From positions 1-39,394 of the forward strand of contig NZ_BDBA01000122.1 in the NCBI RefSeq assembly GCF_001612745.1: 39,394 nt of DNA, given 5' to 3'. The first letter of the stretch is position 1. Each line of letters begins with the position of its first letter. The notes beneath the pieces were generated by a model. The model had not been told where the DNA came from. It searched no databases and saw nothing but the letters and a program-made list of their open reading frames with translations. Made by a program: the position numbers and the translations under genes. Positions 1-8,083 of this stretch are shown piece after piece. This stretch comes from Nocardia amamiensis NBRC 102102. Lineage in GTDB: Bacteria; Actinomycetota; Actinomycetes; Mycobacteriales; Mycobacteriaceae.

Positions 1-599
1 GAGCGCCCGGCCGGGATGCCGATCGAATCCAGCGCGGTGGCGACCTGCGCCTCGGCGCCCGCGGCGACATCGTTGATCGCATCCGCGCATTCCGGCGGCA
101 GCCACTCCGGGCGCGGGGCCTGCCATTGGCCGATCCGGATCGTGTTCTCCGGCGGCTCGATCGGCGCCACCGGCTCCACCGGCACGGGAAGGTGCAACTC
201 CTCGATGCGGACCGGCTCCACCGGCTCCACCGGTGACGGCGCCGGACGCGACGGCGCAGCATTACGGACCTCCGGCGGCTGCGCGTAATACACCGGCGGC
301 GGCGCTGATTGCGGTGGCGGGGGCGCTGCTTCGGGCTCAGGTGCCGGCGGCGGGGGCGGTGTGGTTGTGCCCGGCTGAGCCGGGCTGGTGACGCCGGGCT
401 GATCAGCGATCGCCGTCGCCGTGTCGGCAGCGTGCGCTGTGCCTGCCGCCGCCAGCACCATCGCGATGGGAACCGCGCCACAGAGCAGGGCACTGCTGCC
501 ACGAAAGATGGTGGTGTTGAGCTGAATTCTTAGGTTTCGCGCACTGCCGCCGTGGGGGACGGACACGTGAAAACGGGTGGTTTTTCTGGATCTGGGCAT
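1..599 (-). CDS. Proline-rich secreted protein, 3' end beyond window
   Basis: An open frame runs from an ATG at 599 to the window edge with no stop, so only about the first 199 residues are visible. A long basic N-region of about 28 residues precedes a hydrophobic segment (residues about 36-54) ending in AHA-AD, a good signal peptidase I site near residue 57. The mature part starts with a Pro-rich linker (about residues 66-150) containing repeated Val-Glu-Pro units, then a more ordered segment with GQWQAPRPEWLPPECAD. A GAAGGG ribosome site lies about 13 bases upstream. The overall design resembles secreted accessory proteins of Nocardia and Rhodococcus elements (some are called insoluble domain proteins), but I cannot confirm the family. 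It is probably exported; its function is unknown. Confidence 0.7.
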   Translation of the reverse strand, partial: MPRSRKTTRFHVSVPHGGSARNLRIQLNTTIFRGSSALLCGAVPIAMVLAAAGTAHAADTATAIADQPGVTSPAQPGTTTPPPPPAPEPEAAPPPPQSAPPPVYYAQPPEVRNAAPSRPAPSPVEPVEPVRIEELHLPVPVEPVAPIEPPENTIRIGQWQAPRPEWLPPECADAINDVAAGAEAQVATALDSIGIPAGR

Positions 600-678
600 G
601 CCGAAGAGACCCTTCACTTGATCAGGGCGGGGATGGGGATTGCCGATGAATGCGCCGTGGGTGCGCGGTACTTCGCGT

Positions 679-710
679 GCCTCCCAGACGCGGATCGGCG
701 TCTGGGAGGC
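679..710 (-). terminator. Strong hairpin, likely transcription terminator
   Basis: A perfect 13-bp inverted repeat (679-691 pairs with 698-710) encloses a 6-base loop. It lies 21 bases past the stop of the small minus-strand ORF at 731-838 and before the start of the minus-strand gene at 599. No clear U-tract follows, which is common in actinobacteria. It probably separates the small ORF transcript from the downstream gene. Confidence 0.7.
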
Positions 711-730
711 TGCTTCTCAGGCGAATCGCG

Positions 731-838
731 TCAGATGAAGGGCAGGATGAGTGCCAGCGCCTGCCCAGCCAGGGACAGTCCGCGCGACAGCACCGACAGA
801 CCGGTGTTCACCCAACCCAATATCACGTAGGGATCCAA
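731..838 (-). CDS. 35-residue hydrophobic small protein
   Basis: A TTG start at 838 follows a good ribosome site (GAGAGGAAA) and opens a 35-codon frame ending in TGA at 731. The product begins LDPYVILGWVNTG and ends ALILPFI. It is almost entirely hydrophobic or small residues, with one Asp and one Arg, long enough for a single membrane helix. The ribosome site, the clean stop and the perfect hairpin just downstream make a translated gene likely despite its size. I do not recognise a family. A membrane-active peptide, a small porin-like protein or a toxin are all possible, and none is shown by the sequence. Confidence 0.5.
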   Translation of the reverse strand: MDPYVILGWVNTGLSVLSRGLSLAGQALALILPFI

Positions 839-1228
839 CGTGGTTTCCTCTCAATCGGTTTGGACTTGCAGATCAATCCAAACCCCGAAACAAGCCGCAA
901 TTCCAGGGCTTCGGCTCTCCTACTTTTAGGTGAGGGTGAAATAGTCAAACCGCTCTTCGGGCGGTATGCAGCGCGTTTGCCGCCTGTTTCACGGTGGGAT
1001 CGTGAAAGGAAATTTCTTCGAGAACCGCTGGGAGCCAGATGACTCCGCTGTCGGACGCACGGCGACGCAGCCCTTCGGCCAGCAACTTTCTTGCGATCCC
1101 TCAGGCGGAAAAGCCTTGCCGGGGCCTACCCATTCTGGTAGGAACGAAACATCACCCTGGGGGCAACCGATCATCGTAGCTCAGCTCATCCCTGTGACGG
1201 AAGACACTCGAAATGGGGGGCACTCCGC
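839..1228. other. Intergenic region, no gene seen
   Basis: This 390-base gap separates the leftward small ORF from the rightward XRE regulator, so it must hold both divergent promoters. Short open frames here look like chance readings. I see no convincing promoter hexamers or RNA gene. Confidence 0.5.
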
Positions 1229-2038
1229 ATGACCCAGAATCCCGCACATCGTTCATCCGGCAACGCCAGAGGCGGGCGACTACCCCGCATCCCGACTCTG
1301 GGCAGCACATGCCGTCTGATCAGAGAAGACCTCGGGCTGTCGCGTTTCGGCGCCCAGCAGCGCCACGGCATCAGCCCCTCCTACCTGTTCGACATCGAGA
1401 AGGACGATTACACCCCGTCCTTCGAAACGCTCGAAAAGATCATCTCCGGCTACGGGCTCAACCCGATGCAGGCACGTCACCTGCGCGAGCTACGCACCCC
1501 CGCCGAGGAACTCGCGCCCGCGGACAACCTCCGCCAGTGCGTCAACGACAACACCGACCTGATCAGCCACCTCCACGACCTCGAGCAGCGAGAAGTACTC
1601 GCGGCCTACCTCGACCCGCTGTGGAACGCGCTGGCCAGCAACGACTCGTTTCAAGCGACGACACCCGGCCTGCAGGAAACCGACTGCATCCCGACATGGC
1701 TGTTCAGTCCTGCGGCCAAGTCCGTCTTCGTCCAGTGGCCCCACGAATCCGCCCACAGCGTCGCCACACTCAAGGCCACACTCGGTCGCTACCGCGACTC
1801 CGAACAAGCCAAGGACCTCATGCGCCAACTCCGCCCGGTCAAGGAATTCCGCCGTCAATGGTCTGCCAGCATCGACGTCGCCTACGGCCGCGACACCAAC
1901 GACCTGCTGCACCTGCGTGACCCTGCGACCGACGAGCTGTCCTCCTACCGACTCAGCGTCGCCGACGTCACCCAAACCCAGAACGTCCTGCTCCTCACAG
2001 CAATCCGCAAACCCTACTCCGGCCCCGAGCCCTCCTAA
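1229..2038 (+). CDS. XRE-family regulator with MmyB-like ligand-binding domain
   Basis: A 269-residue DNA-binding regulator. Residues about 27-75 form an XRE helix-turn-helix (LIREDLGLSRFGAQQRHGIS, then ISPSYLFDIEKDD and TLEKIISGYGL). The rest matches the layout of MmyB-like regulators: a linker, then an alpha/beta domain with PTWLFSPAAKSVFVQW and a final LHLRDPATDELSSYRLSV. In this family the C-terminal PAS-like domain is thought to sense a hydrophobic ligand. The ATG at 1229 is preceded by a G-rich ribosome site (ATGGGGGG) about 9 bases away. It is a single gene, oriented away from the small ORF at 731-838. The target genes are unknown. Confidence 0.8.
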   Translation: MTQNPAHRSSGNARGGRLPRIPTLGSTCRLIREDLGLSRFGAQQRHGISPSYLFDIEKDDYTPSFETLEKIISGYGLNPMQARHLRELRTPAEELAPADNLRQCVNDNTDLISHLHDLEQREVLAAYLDPLWNALASNDSFQATTPGLQETDCIPTWLFSPAAKSVFVQWPHESAHSVATLKATLGRYRDSEQAKDLMRQLRPVKEFRRQWSASIDVAYGRDTNDLLHLRDPATDELSSYRLSVADVTQTQNVLLLTAIRKPYSGPEPS

Positions 2039-2346
2039 CCCGTCGAACTCGACATCGACACGCCGGAACGACACGCCAGAGACAGCTGCCGAGGGACCGT
2101 GTCAGTCATCCAACCGATGATCCGTCCACGACGCCCGGCCCACCCGTGCCATGTGCCGTCGGCAGACCGCACGATCGGTGCGGGCAACGCCACGAACCCG
2201 ACGACCGATGCCTCACCACCATGGCCAAACCGCATCGACTGCACCTGTTACAGATCACCTACAATGAGATTTGCTGGCGCACAAGGCAATAATTGCGCTT
2301 TCATGGAGATAGCGAATTCTCTCGATTGATGAAAGAGGTGTCGCCG
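2039..2346 (+). promoter_or_regulatory. Intergenic with possible -10 box and small palindrome
   Basis: No gene is visible in these 308 bases. TACAAT at 2260-2265 is a good -10 match, although no clear -35 is present. An 11-base palindrome (GCAAT-A-ATTGC, 2286-2296) lies about 20 bases further on, where an operator could sit. Both lie upstream of the coupled small ORF and HTH gene. This is weak, pattern-based evidence. Confidence 0.3.
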
Positions 2347-2496
2347 ATGAACCCGACCACTCGCTGGCATCCGGCATTCGTCACACACCGCGACCCGCTT
2401 GCCGACCGTCGACACGCAGGCTTCGCGACAAGCACTCCACGACAGCCCAAGACTGCCCCCGCACGGCACGGCACCACCGATGGGGATTCGCGGTGA
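2347..2496 (+). CDS. Small hypothetical protein coupled to HTH gene
   Basis: A 49-residue frame starts at the ATG at 2347, chosen over the in-frame ATG at 2293 because AAAGAGGTG lies at the right distance upstream of 2347. Its TGA overlaps the GTG of the next gene (GTGA, 2493-2496), a sign of translational coupling. The product is polar and basic (begins MNPTTRWHPAFVTHRD) with no recognisable domain. It may work with the HTH protein, or the frame may mainly serve to deliver ribosomes to that gene. Confidence 0.5.
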   Translation: MNPTTRWHPAFVTHRDPLADRRHAGFATSTPRQPKTAPARHGTTDGDSR

Positions 2497-2840
2497 CCGA
2501 CAGCCCGGGCATCCAGCCGACGCCGCCGCGGGAACCAGAACCCGAAGCTCCGCATGAGCCGACCTACCCTGTCTCCGTCGGCGCTCGCGCGCTGCACAAA
2601 TCACGCCGCTGGTACGAACAGCAACTCAAAGCCGGACGACTACCAGGACACAAGGCAGGACGATCCTGGTTCCTCACCGCCAGCGACATCGCGGCGGCCA
2701 TCGAGTCCACCAGCCGCCCCGCCAAACCATCCTCCAGACCCAACACAGACCCGGCGAACGCATCCCCACGGCCTCGCCCACCACGCCCACGCCCCAACCG
2801 TCGCCGACGCCCCATCCCGCCACAACGCAAACAACAATGA
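2493..2840 (+). CDS. Excisionase/MerR-like helix-turn-helix protein
   Basis: A 115-residue protein with a GTG start overlapping the preceding stop. Residues about 28-68 hold a winged-helix motif of the excisionase/MerR type: ARALHKSRRWYEQQLKAGRL, then GHKAGRSWFLTASDIAAAI. The tail from residue 75 onward is a low-complexity Pro/Arg-rich extension. Small HTH proteins of this type act as excisionases, recombination directionality factors or repressors on actinobacterial mobile elements. No integrase is visible in the window, so a role in excision cannot be shown. The basic tail could add non-specific DNA binding. Confidence 0.7.
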   Translation: MTDSPGIQPTPPREPEPEAPHEPTYPVSVGARALHKSRRWYEQQLKAGRLPGHKAGRSWFLTASDIAAAIESTSRPAKPSSRPNTDPANASPRPRPPRPRPNRRRRPIPPQRKQQ

Positions 2841-3189
2841 GGCATTCCGACCGACCGCAGATCAGCCGTATGGCGAAATCCTCGCCGCAATCCCAGCCCG
2901 CCGGCGCTGGTCTGACACCGAAGCCGGTCCCTTACCCGTCGACGGTTCATTCATCGCGGCTCGTCTAAGCGCCAGCCAAGCAGGGGAGGCTCACATAGCG
3001 CCCGACCGTTGGTTGTTCGAGCGTTGTTGGTGTGTCGACGGCCGGGCGGCTGAATGGCCTGTAGTCAGCTCGCTCGTTATCGCGTTGGCGGGCTCCACGG
3101 CCGCTTGTCCCGGATGTGGATCGTGAGGCCGTCATTGCGGTGCCCGGTTTTGCGGATTTGGAACAGTTGTGTTGCCTTGAACAGCTGAG
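2841..3189. other. Intergenic, no convincing gene
   Basis: An open plus-strand frame crosses this stretch (ending near 3126), but it overlaps the HTH gene in another frame and has no family resemblance. I treat it as non-coding or as a degraded remnant. Confidence 0.4.
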
Positions 3190-3981
3190 TCATGTTGCTG
3201 TATCCGTACGCCTCTGGCCAAAAGTTGGGGTCGATCTCGGAGCGAGGACCCGACCGCGGCCATCGGCACCCACCCGTCGGGCGCCGGCCGATCGGGCGAC
3301 CGCGTCGCGCAGCATCCGCACCAGCGTGTGGTCGCGTTGGAGCTGCTCGGTGGCCCGTTTGCGTTCCCCGGCGCCAGCTGCGGTCCGCTCCAGGTCCTTG
3401 CGAGTCCTGAAGTAGGTTCGCAAGCGACCTTCCCAGCAGTCGCAGATCTCAGCTGACATCGCGACACCGACGGTCAGCGCTTTCCGGTCGGCGCGGCCGG
3501 TCGTGTGTGGGATGGCGGCGCTGAGTCCGAGGTTCAGCGCCAAGCTCAGCTTCGGAATACAGGATGCGACCAGTTGCGAGCCGAACACCTCGACCAGCGG
3601 GTCGGCCTGTTCTGCTGTCCAGAGCCGGATGTCGTAGGGCACGGGCACCTGATCGGACACGTCCTCGCGGGTGGCCCAGCCGCTCACCGATTGCGGTGTG
3701 CGATCGGTCGGCGGCAAACCCGGCGCTTTCTCCAGGTACCGGACCGCCACCGCGCACGCGGCATGGTTGTGGTTGCGCGCGAACATGTACCAGTCGGGGA
3801 TCTCGTCGGGGTCGGGCCAGTGCTCCACCAACAGCATCACCGCCGTGGCCAGCATCGTGAAGCCGTTCCATCCCGACAGCAACACCGCTTCAGTGTCTTT
3901 CGCCTCGGCCCAGTATATTTCTCGGATCGTATCGTCGATCAGCTTCAAGGCCGTCGGGTGGCTCGAAACCGCGTTGTCCAT
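3190..3981 (-). CDS. Hypothetical protein, 263 residues
   Basis: The ATG at 3981 has a strong ribosome site (GGAGAAG) 7-8 bases upstream. The protein opens with helical sequence (LKLIDDTIREIYWAEAKD), then a Trp/Ala-rich region with a hydrophobic stretch (FTMLATAVMLLVEHW). Another hydrophobic patch lies near residue 140 (CIPKLSLALNLGLSAAIP), and the tail of about 60 residues is highly basic and probably disordered. I recognise no domain. It lies on the same strand as the coiled-coil gene about 500 bases upstream; both may belong to an accessory element. Confidence 0.6.
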   Translation of the reverse strand: MDNAVSSHPTALKLIDDTIREIYWAEAKDTEAVLLSGWNGFTMLATAVMLLVEHWPDPDEIPDWYMFARNHNHAACAVAVRYLEKAPGLPPTDRTPQSVSGWATREDVSDQVPVPYDIRLWTAEQADPLVEVFGSQLVASCIPKLSLALNLGLSAAIPHTTGRADRKALTVGVAMSAEICDCWEGRLRTYFRTRKDLERTAAGAGERKRATEQLQRDHTLVRMLRDAVARSAGARRVGADGRGRVLAPRSTPTFGQRRTDTAT

Positions 3982-4478
3982 GGTGGTCTTCTCCGGTGCA
4001 GATGGTGCGCACGCCCGAGCACAGCGGTGGACAACTGATTCAAAGAGTGTGCCCAGGCGTGGCTGATTGCCGACGGTCTTTCACCACCTGGGTCGACCAC
4101 ACCAGGACACGGCGGGATTGCCGTCCTGAAATACCGTCGCCGAGCAGCGGCGACGGTCGCTTGCCTCAAAATTTCCGTCGTTTGCTTCCGAGGCGGGCCG
4201 ACCGTCACGAGCCCGCCTTGCCGCCGGGAAAACGCGCAGGCGCACGGCGGAGTCTTCACCTGCGTCCCGGTACCCATCCATGATCCACGATCGACAGCGG
4301 CATCGGAGCCGAAACCGGTGACGAACCCCGGCGGTGCTTCAGCGGGCTGATCCCCGACCGAGACCCGTTCGGCCGCTGGCCGCTACCGTCACAACTGCCG
4401 GTCACGGTCTCGACGTGCGCCGCCGGCCACGGATGCGAGTCGTGCGCTCCATCCATCGGGCCGACGGCGCGTCACAGC
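3982..4478. other. Intergenic, no gene recognised
   Basis: A gap of about 500 bases between two minus-strand genes. Short open frames on both strands have no ribosome site or family-like sequence. The promoter of the 3190-3981 gene should lie at its right end. Confidence 0.4.
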
Positions 4479-5354
4479 CTAATCAGGTGAGGGTTCTGCT
4501 CCCACCATCGGATCGGGCGCTTCGCCGGCGGCACGCACAGGAACACGATGCGGCTGTCCTGCGTAATGCTGCATCACCTCGGTGAGCTGCTCGCGATGCT
4601 CGCGGGCGGCGCGGTCTGCCATCGCGTGCGCTGCGGTGATGGCGCGCGCGTACTCGGTGTCACGTCGCTCGATCTGCTGCCGGAGCTCTGCTCGCTCGTT
4701 GTCGAGCTGCGCGCGGAGGTGGCGGTTCTGTTCGTTCACGGCATTCGCGTTCGCCACGGCGGTGTCGCGTTCGCCTTCCGCGCGGACCTGCGCGGCGCGG
4801 GCAGCGTCGACATGGCCGTGCATCTCGATGAGTACAGTTTCGGCTTCGGCGTGCACCCGCTCCCGTTCAGTTTCAGCCTTCGCGATCCGCCGCGCCGCCT
4901 CTTGTTCCACCTGCTCAAGCCGGGTGGCGGCCTCCTGCATTTTCGTGTTCGCTTCGTCGGCGGCGGCCAGTGCCAGTTCCTCGAGTTCGACGGCGTGCTC
5001 GAGCCGCCGCGCCATCTGCGTGGACGCCTTCTCGGCGTCGGCTTTGGCTTGCTCGGCGGCGGTGATTCGAAGCGTGGCGTCGCGCTGAATCTCGGCGATC
5101 TCACGTTCGACTGTCGCGGGGTCTGTGAGATCGGCGAGCACATCGCCCGCGTCGGTGGCGACAGCGGCCAGTTCGGCGCGCAGCCGCTCGTAGCGGTCCA
5201 GCAGACCTGCCAGGGTGGCGATGCCGTCGGTGACCGCGAAAGCTGGAGCAACGTCGATGGCGTGGTCGCTGGCCCGCAAACATGCCTCGGTCTCACCGAG
5301 CGCGGCCACGATCAAGCCCGGACCGTCGGTGAATATCTCGCAGCTGAACGACAT
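4479..5354 (-). CDS. Long coiled-coil protein, 5' end probably replaced
   Basis: From an ATG at 5354 the frame encodes 291 residues. The bulk is a long alanine- and glutamate-rich coiled coil (AEQAKADAEKASTQMARRLE, ARRIAKAETERERVHAEAE, RAELRQQIERRDTEYARAI) and the tail is polar. About the first 38 residues are antisense to a recognisable histidine phosphatase fragment on the plus strand, so they are probably not original. The native protein seems to begin near AVTDGIATLAGLLDRYERLR. I infer that the 5' end was cut by the rearrangement at about 5.24 kb and that the frame now runs into foreign DNA. SMC-like or KfrA-like accessory coiled-coil proteins are comparable, but no DNA-binding domain remains. 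Confidence 0.6.
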   Translation of the reverse strand: MSFSCEIFTDGPGLIVAALGETEACLRASDHAIDVAPAFAVTDGIATLAGLLDRYERLRAELAAVATDAGDVLADLTDPATVEREIAEIQRDATLRITAAEQAKADAEKASTQMARRLEHAVELEELALAAADEANTKMQEAATRLEQVEQEAARRIAKAETERERVHAEAETVLIEMHGHVDAARAAQVRAEGERDTAVANANAVNEQNRHLRAQLDNERAELRQQIERRDTEYARAITAAHAMADRAAREHREQLTEVMQHYAGQPHRVPVRAAGEAPDPMVGAEPSPD

Positions 5355-5873
5355 CGACTCGGCACCACCGTGGTGTACTCGACCGCAGTGCGACGAGCTG
5401 TACAAACCGCCGAGCCAATCGCACACCAACTCGGGGTACAACTGCGGCCGGAATTCTCCTACAACGAGCACGGGACCGCCGAAGGCCATCGACGAAACGA
5501 ACTCATCGCGGATCCAACGCACCCACTGACTCTGTCCCCCGACTACCCGATAGCCGCAGGAGCCGATTCATGGCCCGTCGCAGCCCAACGAGTCGGCCGC
5601 AAACTCGACACGCTGACTACCCAGCACCCGGGGACAACCGTTGTAGTCGCCTGCCATAGAGAAACGATTCTCGCTGCAGCCCAACACTTCCAACGGATAC
5701 CGCCAACTCTCACCTACGCCAGCGCCGAAGTCGACTACACCGCAATTACCGAATGGGAACACCGCCCACGGACGAGAAACCCACATCAGTGGCGATGGGT
5801 ACTCATCAGGCACAACGACACCCGACATCTCTGGGGTTCCAGCACAGGGCAAGCGGCGGGAGTACCTCTCTGA
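5238..5873 (+). pseudogene. Histidine phosphatase, N-terminal RHG motif missing
   Basis: About 211 codons of a phosphoglycerate-mutase-like phosphatase are readable. They begin at ESWSNVDGVVAG, which in the family directly follows the catalytic RHG. Then come GLTERGHDQARTV, TTVVYSTAVRRAVQTAE, the second catalytic His in VVVACHRETILAA, and a complete C-terminus ending at 5873. Upstream of codon 5238 the frame reads through antisense coiled-coil sequence, so start and RHG are gone and the gene should be inactive. Part of it (5357-5484) recurs at 34196-34322. It is therefore a marker of how the island was assembled. Confidence 0.75.
5357..5484 (+). repeat. Direct repeat, left copy (phosphatase fragment)
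   Basis: This 128-base stretch matches 34196-34322 in the same orientation with only a few differences (for example GAGCC/GACCC, one base missing near GGGGTAC, TTCTCC/TTCCCC), roughly 96 percent identity by eye. It encodes the phosphatase part TTVVYSTAVRRAVQTAEPIA onward. The two copies enclose the defence island. Confidence 0.9.
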
Positions 5874-6142
5874 GGGGCGTTTCGACGCCATCCAGACGAA
5901 GGTCTTTCGACTGCCCGGTGGCCCTATGCGACTACCATCCAGCCTCCCTGTAACGCCCGACGTGGCGCGGCCGACTACTCATGCTGAGCGAGCATGTTCG
6001 CGGCACCAGGTCGAACGTCGGATCTGATCCAGAGGCCGGTTCAGCAGTACGCCCGACAGGCACTGAAGCTCACTCAGCGAAGTACCTCCACCTGCTTGTC
6101 CTGTAAGTCGCTCGCGCTCCCGCATCGGCAAAGGAACTCTAC

Positions 6143-8083
6143 GTGTACGTAGAAAGCGTCACCCTGAGAAATTTCCAGTGCTTCGGCTCTATTGCAACGA
6201 CGATCGACCTAGACCCTCAACTGACCGTCCTCATCGGCACCAACGGAACTGGTAAGACAGCAGTCTTCGAGGCGATGCTTCGGCTGTTCGGAGTCACGAG
6301 CAGCGATCGAGACGTTCGAGTCGACGACTTTCATGTACCCGCGGCGGAAACCGAGGCGCCGGAAAGCCGTTCCTTCACCATCGAGACCGTCCTCGCGTTT
6401 CCGGAGCTTGACGACGACGAGCATGGCCTGGAGACCGTGCCCGAGTTCTTTCACCAGATGGCCGCGACACACGACGGAAAGCTGAAGTGTCGAATCGTAT
6501 TGGAAGCCAGCTGGATCGACGACGGGTCCGTCGACGGCACCATCACTGCCGAACGCAGAGTTGTCTATACCTTCGACACCGACTACGGAGACCAGTGGGT
6601 GGCGTTGTCAGTGGCTGACCGCAGCCGAATTCAGATGATCTACGTGCCAGCCTCTCGTGATGGTGCGCAACAGGTTTCGAAGTTCCTCCGTGGCCGGTTG
6701 TGGCGCGCCAGTCAATGGACCGACGACCTTCGAGACCTCGTCACCTCGACTGCAGACAAACTGGCCAAGAACTTCAACACCGAGCCAGTGGTCAGGACCG
6801 TCGAGGACACGCTGACCCGACGATGGCAACAGCTACAAACGGCGGGCAGCGATACGGTGCCGGGCTTCCAGCCGATCGACAGCGACCTGTTTGAGATCGT
6901 GAGGAACGCCGAACTGCTGTTTACCCCCAGTCCGACCGGCCAACCAAGACGTGCGAGGTTTCTGAGCGACGGGCAGCGTTCACTGCTGCATCTCGCCCTG
7001 AGCGCCACCGCACTCGACATTGAGAACGCCTTAGCTGACGGCGCCCATCACACTGAGTTCGACGTCGCTTCCGTACAGCCCCCGGCACTAACCCTGTTGG
7101 CAGTCGAGGAGCCTGAGAACAGCCTCGCCCCGTTCTATCTCGCGCGCATTGTGGAACAGATCCTCGATCTGTGCGACGGTCCGCGTGCACAGGGTTTCAC
7201 GTCCAGCCACTCGGCCAGTGTTCTTGGCCGAATCGAGCCCGAGCGGGTTCGCTACTTCAGGGTGGATACCGCAGCTCGCACCACAACGGTTCGCCCCATC
7301 CTTCTGCCAGCCGAGGGCACAGAGGCAGGCAAGTACATCCGGGAGGCAGTCCGCGCTCATCCGGAGTTGTACTTTGCGCGGTTCGTCGTTCTCGGCGAGG
7401 GAGATTTGGAAGAGCTGGTCATACCTCTGATCGCACAGGCACGCGGCGTAGCGATCGACCGTTCGTTCGTGGCGATGGTCCCGCTTGGCGGAAGACATAC
7501 AAACCACTTCTGGCGGCTGCTCAGCGATCTGAAGATCCCGCACGCGACGCTGCTCGATTTCGATCTCGGCCGCGCTGGCGGAGGCGCAGGAAGAATCAGG
7601 GATGTATGCCGGAGACTAATCGATATCGGCATCGACCCATTCGAACGTATTGACGGCTACGACGATCTGACAGATCTTGAAGGCGACCTCACACCGAGCG
7701 AGCGGACGGCATGGCGAAGCCATCTCCGGCAGTGGAACGTGTTCTTCTCGACGCCCCTCGATCTTGACATGGCGCTGCTCCGCAAGTTCTGGAGCCACTA
7801 CACGCGACTTGTGGGTCGTGAGTCAGGGCCGCGGAATGACGACGCCACCGACACCGTTCTGGGAGTGGAGGGTGGCAAAAGCAAGTACTGGAACCCCACC
7901 GACGCAAAGCTGCTGGAAAGACGAAAGGACCAGCTGCGCTGGTATCGCTACCGGTTCCTCGGCCGTTCCAAGCCCGGCACACACTTGCGAGTACTAAGCA
8001 CCATGACTACTGACGACCTGAAGGCCCCACCCGAGCCGCTGGCAGCACTGATCGACTGCATCGCCAAAGAGGTTGGACAATGA
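6143..8083 (+). CDS. OLD-family ATPase/TOPRIM nuclease (GajA-like)
   Basis: A 646-residue ABC-type ATPase fused to a TOPRIM nuclease. The GTG at 6143 follows AAAGGA. The N-terminus (VTLRNFQCFG) leads to a Walker A GTNGTGKT (residues 32-39). A signature-like LSDGQRSLLHLALS lies at 274-287, and Walker B with catalytic glutamates is LLAVEEPENS (E322/E323). The TOPRIM domain shows the metal-binding glutamate in VVLGEGDLEEL (E419) and the DxD in LLDFDLGRAGG (D472/D474). The stop overlaps the next gene, a UvrD-type helicase (ATGA). This gene order and pair is the hallmark of Gabija, in which GajA nicks DNA when nucleotides are depleted during phage infection. It is somewhat longer than classical GajA, so other OLD-helicase pairs remain possible. 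Confidence 0.85.
   Translation: MYVESVTLRNFQCFGSIATTIDLDPQLTVLIGTNGTGKTAVFEAMLRLFGVTSSDRDVRVDDFHVPAAETEAPESRSFTIETVLAFPELDDDEHGLETVPEFFHQMAATHDGKLKCRIVLEASWIDDGSVDGTITAERRVVYTFDTDYGDQWVALSVADRSRIQMIYVPASRDGAQQVSKFLRGRLWRASQWTDDLRDLVTSTADKLAKNFNTEPVVRTVEDTLTRRWQQLQTAGSDTVPGFQPIDSDLFEIVRNAELLFTPSPTGQPRRARFLSDGQRSLLHLALSATALDIENALADGAHHTEFDVASVQPPALTLLAVEEPENSLAPFYLARIVEQILDLCDGPRAQGFTSSHSASVLGRIEPERVRYFRVDTAARTTTVRPILLPAEGTEAGKYIREAVRAHPELYFARFVVLGEGDLEELVIPLIAQARGVAIDRSFVAMVPLGGRHTNHFWRLLSDLKIPHATLLDFDLGRAGGGAGRIRDVCRRLIDIGIDPFERIDGYDDLTDLEGDLTPSERTAWRSHLRQWNVFFSTPLDLDMALLRKFWSHYTRLVGRESGPRNDDATDTVLGVEGGKSKYWNPTDAKLLERRKDQLRWYRYRFLGRSKPGTHLRVLSTMTTDDLKAPPEPLAALIDCIAKEVGQ

Noticed and set aside
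5355..5522. Longer coiled-coil start at 5522
   Set aside because: The added residues are antisense to the phosphatase fragment, so they are not an original N-terminus.
4548..5873. A 441-codon plus-strand open frame
   Set aside because: Only codons from about 5238 match a family (histidine phosphatase). The first ~230 codons are antisense to the coiled-coil gene and are a high-GC shadow.
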